A stretch of 36,986 bases of DNA from assembly GCA_013298545.1 (NCBI GenBank), contig JAAFIA010000047.1, positions 1 through 36,986 on the forward strand, written 5' to 3'. Made by a program: the position numbers and the translations under genes. The notes beneath the pieces are model-generated. The model was not told the DNA's origin. It ran no database searches and was given only the letters and a program-made list of their open reading frames with translations. This DNA comes from Bacteroidota bacterium (lineage in GTDB: Bacteria; Bacteroidota; Bacteroidia; Palsa-965). Positions within the stretch are counted from its first letter, which is position 1. Every line of letters starts with the position of its first letter. This document shows, in pieces, positions 33,017 to 36,986 of the stretch.

Positions 33017-34174
33017 TTATTCCGTCCAACTCTTGTAATACTTTCCGTCGTCAATACCCATAGCCGCTTCGGTAACCATGAGCGGGCGGAAGGTGTCAAT
33101 CATAACGGCCAATTCTTGTGTTTCTTTTTGCCCAATGCTACGCTCTGTTGCTCCGGGCGCAGGGCCGTGCGGAATGCCTTTCGGATGAAGCGTGATGTGT
33201 CCTTGCTCAATGTTGTTGCGGCTCATGAAATCACCATCAACATAGTACAACACTTCGTCGCTGTCGATGTTGCTGTGGTTGTAGGGTGCAGGAATAGATT
33301 GCGGATGATAATCATACAACCGCGGGCAGAACGAACAAACCACAAATGCGCCCGTCTCAAATGTTTGATGCACTGGCGGTGGTTGGTGAACACGTCCCGT
33401 AATCGGTTCGAAATTGTGAATGGAAAAGCCCCAAGGGAAATTGTAACCGTCCCAACCCACAACATCAAATGGATGTGTCGCATAAACGATTTCGTGCAGT
33501 ACACCTTCCTTTTTTATTTTAAGGACAAAATCGCCTTTCTCGTCATACGTTTCGAGTTCGGAAGGCAATTTAAAATCGCGTTCGCAAAACGGAGAATGTT
33601 CTAAGTGTTGCCCAGACGCATTTTTATATCGCTTGGGTGTATAGAGTGGATGGTAACTTTCTAAAACCAACAAGCGATTATCTGGTGTATCAAAATCAAT
33701 TTGATAAATCATGCCGCGTGGGATGATGAGGTAGTCGCCGTATTCAAAAGGAATATTGCCCATGAAGGTGCGTAGTGTTCCTTTTCCTTTGTGAACGAAA
33801 AGCATTTCGTCGGCATCGGCATTTTTGTAGAAGTAGGAGCGGAGGCTGGTGCGGGGGGCCGCAAGCGAAATGATGCAATCGCTATTCAATAACAAAGGTG
33901 TTCGCGCATCCAAAAAATCGTCAGCAGGTTTAAGTTGAAACCCTTGCAACAAAAGCGGCTTGATGTTTTTATCAATAGCGATTTTGGGTTGAACGGATTT
34001 CGAACGCAGTATTTCTTTGATCTGAGTTGGACGGTGAATTTGATACAGCAAGGAAGAGAAGCCATGAAATCCCTCTGTTCCGAAAAGCTGTTCGTAATAA
34101 ATACCGCCAGTTGGTTTTGAGAAGACTACATGGCGTTTCTGAGGAAACTGACCGAGTTTGTGATAAATAGGCAT
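33017..34174 (-). CDS. hmgA: Homogentisate 1,2-dioxygenase
   Basis: HmgA opens the ring of homogentisate to maleylacetoacetate, the step after HPPD. The 385 residues end in a cupin domain with metal-binding YNHSNIDSDEVLYY (His300 and acidic 306-307) and HPKGIPHGP (His336), and an N-terminal domain with GGIYYEQLFG. It is a short, bacterial-type enzyme. An upstream -7 box (34194-34201) and a palindrome (34225-34236) precede it. It is followed by hppD on the same strand. Confidence 0.94.
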   Translation of the reverse strand: MPIYHKLGQFPQKRHVVFSKPTGGIYYEQLFGTEGFHGFSSLLYQIHRPTQIKEILRSKSVQPKIAIDKNIKPLLLQGFQLKPADDFLDARTPLLLNSDCIISLAAPRTSLRSYFYKNADADEMLFVHKGKGTLRTFMGNIPFEYGDYLIIPRGMIYQIDFDTPDNRLLVLESYHPLYTPKRYKNASGQHLEHSPFCERDFKLPSELETYDEKGDFVLKIKKEGVLHEIVYATHPFDVVGWDGYNFPWGFSIHNFEPITGRVHQPPPVHQTFETGAFVVCSFCPRLYDYHPQSIPAPYNHSNIDSDEVLYYVDGDFMSRNNIEQGHITLHPKGIPHGPAPGATERSIGQKETQELAVMIDTFRPLMVTEAAMGIDDGKYYKSWTE

Positions 34175-34193
34175 AACACGTGTTTAGATATGC

Positions 34194-34236
34194 CAAATAT
34201 ACTGGAGCGCGTAGTTGTGATATATGACAAATGTCA
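34194..34236 (-). promoter_or_regulatory. hmgA promoter with candidate operator
   Basis: The minus strand has the -7 box TATATTTG (34201-34194). About 23 bases upstream is the inverted repeat TGACA-AA-TGTCA (34225-34236), at about -38 to -49 from the predicted start near 34187, which suits an activator site. It overlaps the trhO stop codon. Confidence 0.45.
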
Positions 34237-35277
34237 GTCTTCCAGATCCGGCTTTAAAATAGGGCGGTGGCGGCTGTTGTGCAAAACTTCTGCTTTCACC
34301 GCTTTGCCTTCGGCGCGAAGTTTAGCGCGTTCTTCTTCGGGCAGGGCGCTGTAATCGCGACAGGCTTTGGAACAATGTTTGGCGTACTTCACTGCACAGG
34401 CATCGCATTGAATGAGCAGAACATGGCAATCGGCATTGGCGCAATTGATGTGTGTATCGCACGTTGCTCCGCACTGATGGCATTTGGCAATAACATCATC
34501 GGTAATGCGTTCGCCGAGGCGTTCATCAAAGACAAAATTTTTGCCAATAAATTTGGAAGGTAAATTGTTCAATTTTACCTGACGGGCATATTCAATGATG
34601 CCGCCATGAAGCTGATTGACATCGCTAAACCCTTTGTGTTTAAACCATGCGCTGGCTTTCTCGCAACGAATGCCACCCGTACAATAAAGCAATAATTTTT
34701 TGTCTTCTTTTCCGGCCAGCATTTCCTCTACCAGTTCCAATTCCGCTTTAAATGTTTCGACATCGGGAAGAATGGCATTTTCAAAATGACCAACTTCGCT
34801 TTCGTAATGGTTACGCATGTCAACCACAACAACATCAGGATCTTCGAGGGCTTCGTTAAATTCTTTTGCAGTAAGGTGTTTGCCCACATTGGTTACATCA
34901 AACGTGCCATCGGGCAAGCCATCGGCAACAATTTTCGGACGTACTTTAATGGTTAAGCGGAAGAATGATTTGCCATCATCTTCAACAGCAATTTTAAACG
35001 GCACATCACGCAATTCTTCGCGCGCATCAATACAAGCACGAAACTGTTCGAAGTTTTCTTCGGGAATAGACAATTGGGCATTGATGCCTTCGTAGGCGAC
35101 ATAAATCCGACCCAGTACATTCAGTGCTTCCCATTCGCGCCACAAAGCATTGCGAAACTGTTGCGGATCGGGTAAAATAACATAACGGTAAAAAGACAAT
35201 GTGATGCGCCGAAAATTTTCAGCCATCAATTTCTCGCGCAATTCTTCGCGGTTGACGCGGTTGTGTAAATGTCCCAT
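34234..35277 (-). CDS. trhO: Oxygen-dependent tRNA uridine(34) hydroxylase TrhO
   Basis: TrhO (formerly YceA) hydroxylates uridine 34 of certain tRNAs to 5-hydroxyuridine using oxygen. The 347 residues have an N-terminal acylphosphatase-like domain and a rhodanese domain whose active loop is [11 protein letters not shown] (Cys199). A C-terminal Cys-rich region ([20 protein letters not shown]) probably binds zinc. Length matches the family. A -7 box (35291-35298) overlaps the trpS stop, so it can be transcribed separately from trpS, 18 bases upstream. The hmgA promoter overlaps its 3' end. Confidence 0.92.
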   Translation of the reverse strand: MGHLHNRVNREELREKLMAENFRRITLSFYRYVILPDPQQFRNALWREWEALNVLGRIYVAYEGINAQLSIPEENFEQFRACIDAREELRDVPFKIAVEDDGKSFFRLTIKVRPKIVADGLPDGTFDVTNVGKHLTAKEFNEALEDPDVVVVDMRNHYESEVGHFENAILPDVETFKAELELVEEMLAGKEDKKLLLYCTGGIRCEKASAWFKHKGFSDVNQLHGGIIEYARQVKLNNLPSKFIGKNFVFDERLGERITDDVIAKCHQCGATCDTHINCANADCHVLLIQCDACAVKYAKHCSKACRDYSALPEEERAKLRAEGKAVKAEVLHNSRHRPILKPDLED

Positions 35278-35290
35278 GATTGAACGAGCA

Positions 35291-35298
35291 CAAAATTA
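35291..35298 (-). promoter_or_regulatory. -7 promoter box of trhO
   Basis: TAATTTTG (35298-35291) on the minus strand fits TAnnTTTG. Predicted transcription starts near 35284, seven bases before the ATG at 35277. Confidence 0.45.
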
Positions 35299-36267
35299 AT
35301 ATCCAATAGCCGAACGTACACGGTCCAGAACCGGATGCGCAATGGCTTTGGCTTTATCGGCTCCTTTTTTCAATTCGCCATCAAGCAAAGCGCGGTCATC
35401 AATAAATTGTGTGTAGCGTTCGCGTTCAGTTTTAAATTTATCGAGAATCAAACCGAGCAATTCATTTTTTGCATGACCAAAGCCATAATTCCCCGCAAGG
35501 TATTTTGCGCGCAATGCTTGCGTTTGTTCGGCATCGGCCAATAAACGGTACAATGCAAATACATTACACGTCTCTGGATTTTTGGGCGATTCAAGCGGCG
35601 TAGAGTCGGTTACAATGGAAAGCACAATTTTTTTCAACTCTTTTTCTGGTAAAAAGATATTGATGAAGTTATTGTACGATTTACTCATTTTACGACCATC
35701 AATTCCCGGAACATTCATCACCATTTCGTCGATACGCGCTTCGGGCACCACAAAAATTTCTTTGTTGTAATGATGGTTTACTTTCTCTGCGAGATCGCGC
35801 GTAAATTCCAAATGTTGTTTCTGATCTTTCCCTACAGGAACAATGTTTGTATCGTAGAGTAAAATATCGGCAGCCATCAATACGGGATAGGTAAATAGTC
35901 CAGTATTCACATCAGCCAAATTTTCGGATTTGTCTTTGAATGAATGCGCCAATTGTAAGCGTTGGTAAGGCATGAAGCAATTCAGATGCCAAGCCAATTC
36001 GCATACTTCGGTTACATCGCTTTGGCGAAAAAGAATGTTTTTAGTTGTATCCAATCCAAACGCAAGCCATGTTGCAGCAACGGCATCGGTACTACTGCGC
36101 AAGAACTGCGGGTCTTTTACCGCCGTCAACGAATGCAGATTGGCAATAAAATAAATGGAATGGTTGTCGGCTTGTTTGGATAACTGAATGGCCGGAATGA
36201 GCGCACCAAGCAGATTGCCCAGATGCGGAATGTTTGTGCTTTGAATACCTGTTAGAATGCGAGCCAT
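35296..36267 (-). CDS. trpS: Tryptophanyl-tRNA synthetase
   Basis: TrpRS charges tRNA-Trp with tryptophan. The 323 residues have the class I motifs PHLGN (14-18, the HIGH equivalent) and KMSKS (193-197). The start ATG at 36267 (MARILTGIQSTN) was chosen because the -7 box TAATTTTG (36286-36293) overlaps an upstream ATG at 36288. Length is normal for a bacterial TrpRS. It is followed by trhO after 18 bases. Confidence 0.95.
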   Translation of the reverse strand: MARILTGIQSTNIPHLGNLLGALIPAIQLSKQADNHSIYFIANLHSLTAVKDPQFLRSSTDAVAATWLAFGLDTTKNILFRQSDVTEVCELAWHLNCFMPYQRLQLAHSFKDKSENLADVNTGLFTYPVLMAADILLYDTNIVPVGKDQKQHLEFTRDLAEKVNHHYNKEIFVVPEARIDEMVMNVPGIDGRKMSKSYNNFINIFLPEKELKKIVLSIVTDSTPLESPKNPETCNVFALYRLLADAEQTQALRAKYLAGNYGFGHAKNELLGLILDKFKTERERYTQFIDDRALLDGELKKGADKAKAIAHPVLDRVRSAIGY

Positions 36268-36285
36268 AGAAATATGTTCAAGGCT

Positions 36286-36293
36286 CAAAATTA
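36286..36293 (-). promoter_or_regulatory. -7 promoter box of trpS
   Basis: TAATTTTG (36293-36286) on the minus strand fits TAnnTTTG and gives transcription start near 36279, leaving a leader of about 12 bases before the ATG at 36267. Confidence 0.5.
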
Positions 36294-36310
36294 CAGAAAA
36301 CTAACGTTTC

Positions 36311-36679
36311 TTAATCGACAGGGATATTGCCACTGATTTCGGCACTCGTCGTTGGATTGGAAAATGTCTTGTCGCCCCAAACAACTCCGTTGACAATAAC
36401 TTTCATGCGAATGGTGTATTGCTGCGAACTACTCTCGGCACGCATGTTGACAAACTGACCAGCTTTGAGTTCGAAGGTTTGCGAGTCCCAGTTTTCGCTT
36501 GGAACACCAATTTGTGTTGAGGCACCCGATTGGTCGGAAGTGTATGTAACCGCAATGGTTGGCGTTGACGAAGATGTTTCGCGAATGATGTAGGTTACTT
36601 TTGCCGTTGTTTCTTTCCGTGTACACGAAAAATTGGTGAGCGAAAGCAATACAACCATAAAGAGCAGCAAGTTTTTCAT
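36311..36679 (-). CDS. MmpS-like lipoprotein
   Basis: A 122-residue lipoprotein. The lipobox is LTNFSC with Cys19 as the lipid site. The mature domain is a small beta sandwich with VTYIIRETSSSTPTIAVTY and QYTIRMKVIVNGVVWGDKT, which by pattern resembles the MmpS-type domains found in many bacterial lipoproteins; the role is unknown. It stands 43 bases before trpS on the same strand. No membrane helix beyond the signal. Confidence 0.65.
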   Translation of the reverse strand: MKNLLLFMVVLLSLTNFSCTRKETTAKVTYIIRETSSSTPTIAVTYTSDQSGASTQIGVPSENWDSQTFELKAGQFVNMRAESSSQQYTIRMKVIVNGVVWGDKTFSNPTTSAEISGNIPVD

Positions 36680-36986
36680 ACAGCGAGATTAAGACAATTC
36701 TGAGAAGAACGCAAGTTTGCTTTGATAAGTGGAACACTAATGCAAATAAGCGGTTGTTTTATAAAAGAGCGAAGAAAGAGAGCGGAGTGTGGAGTGAAAT
36801 ACGAAACGTACAAATTTCAAGTTCCCAATTTCATGGTTTAGATATTCTTGTGTTATAGCGCGCGAAATGCCAACGCAGACTGGAGACATGAGACTGGAGA
36901 CGTGAGACGAGGTACGGCAATAGAAGCAGATCGAAGTGCGGAGATCATTGTATGCGTTCTATTTCTCCGCACCCCACGCTACAACT
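36680..36986. other. Intergenic end of window with repeat words
   Basis: No gene is seen here. At 36817-36837 lies CAAGTTCCCAATTTCA, close to the words of 1-229. At about 36882-36910 there is a 7-base period run (TGGAGAC, ATGAGAC, TGGAGAC, GTGAGAC) that shares TGAGAC with the cysD-cysN inverted repeat. The remainder is unremarkable. Confidence 0.6.

Overview
The window reads as chromosome of a Bacteroidota bacterium, most likely of the order Flavobacteriales. Four things support this. Three proteins end in type IX secretion (T9SS, Por) sorting domains. Many genes are preceded by the Bacteroidota -7 promoter box TAnnTTTG and almost none by a Shine-Dalgarno site. The DUF6341/DUF6427 pair is typical of flavobacteria. 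The Cys-rich HPPD/homogentisate pathway enzymes and the short CysN are also of the flavobacterial kind. The family or genus cannot be fixed from sequence alone. No rRNA or tRNA gene, phage or complete insertion sequence was seen.

Layout. 1-543: 61-bp tandem repeats, a terminator-like hairpin and a long run of 7-bp repeats. 544-2723: the divergent DUF6341 and DUF6427 genes, a small exported protein and an orphan antitoxin-like gene. 2840-5215: purQ and a large exported coiled-coil/outer-membrane protein, each with a terminator. 5270-8808 (minus): a STAS-like protein, nadD-gmk-yicC, and an EamA transporter. 8856-12091 (minus): a secreted BNR-repeat protein, a CutA-like protein and an ArsC/Spx-like protein. 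12224-19348 (plus): a lipoprotein, a trans-sulfuration PLP enzyme, an SDR oxidoreductase and two tandem secreted M43 metalloproteases. 19415-24060 (minus): deoC, a full-length ALDH, a truncated ALDH, a toxin-antitoxin pair and a DUF7822-like gene. 24145-27543: a hairpin/MITE-like element and an AT-rich accessory trio (569-aa unknown protein, alpha/beta hydrolase, two-helix membrane protein). 27544-31083 (plus): cysC, GNAT, cysD, cysN, which is sulfate activation. 31088-36679 (minus): a membrane-anchored protein, hppD, hmgA, trhO, trpS and an MmpS-like lipoprotein. 36680-36986: intergenic with more 7-bp repeats.

How genes work together. deoC and the two ALDH genes probably form one deoxyribose/aldehyde oxidation unit; the two ALDH products together have the size and order of an ALDH16 protein. 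cysC, cysD and cysN convert sulfate to APS and PAPS, with a GNAT gene translationally coupled between cysC and cysD. hmgA and hppD are consecutive steps of tyrosine breakdown. nadD, gmk and yicC are a housekeeping cluster.

Most interesting points. (a) The toxin-antitoxin pair is flanked by two diverged copies of the 3' end of the truncated ALDH gene, as if a small cassette had entered at a gene end. (b) The 24357-27220 trio has no recognised system and looks like a horizontally acquired effector-type module. (c) A family of intergenic repeats built from 7-bp words recurs at several places, including inside the cys cluster.
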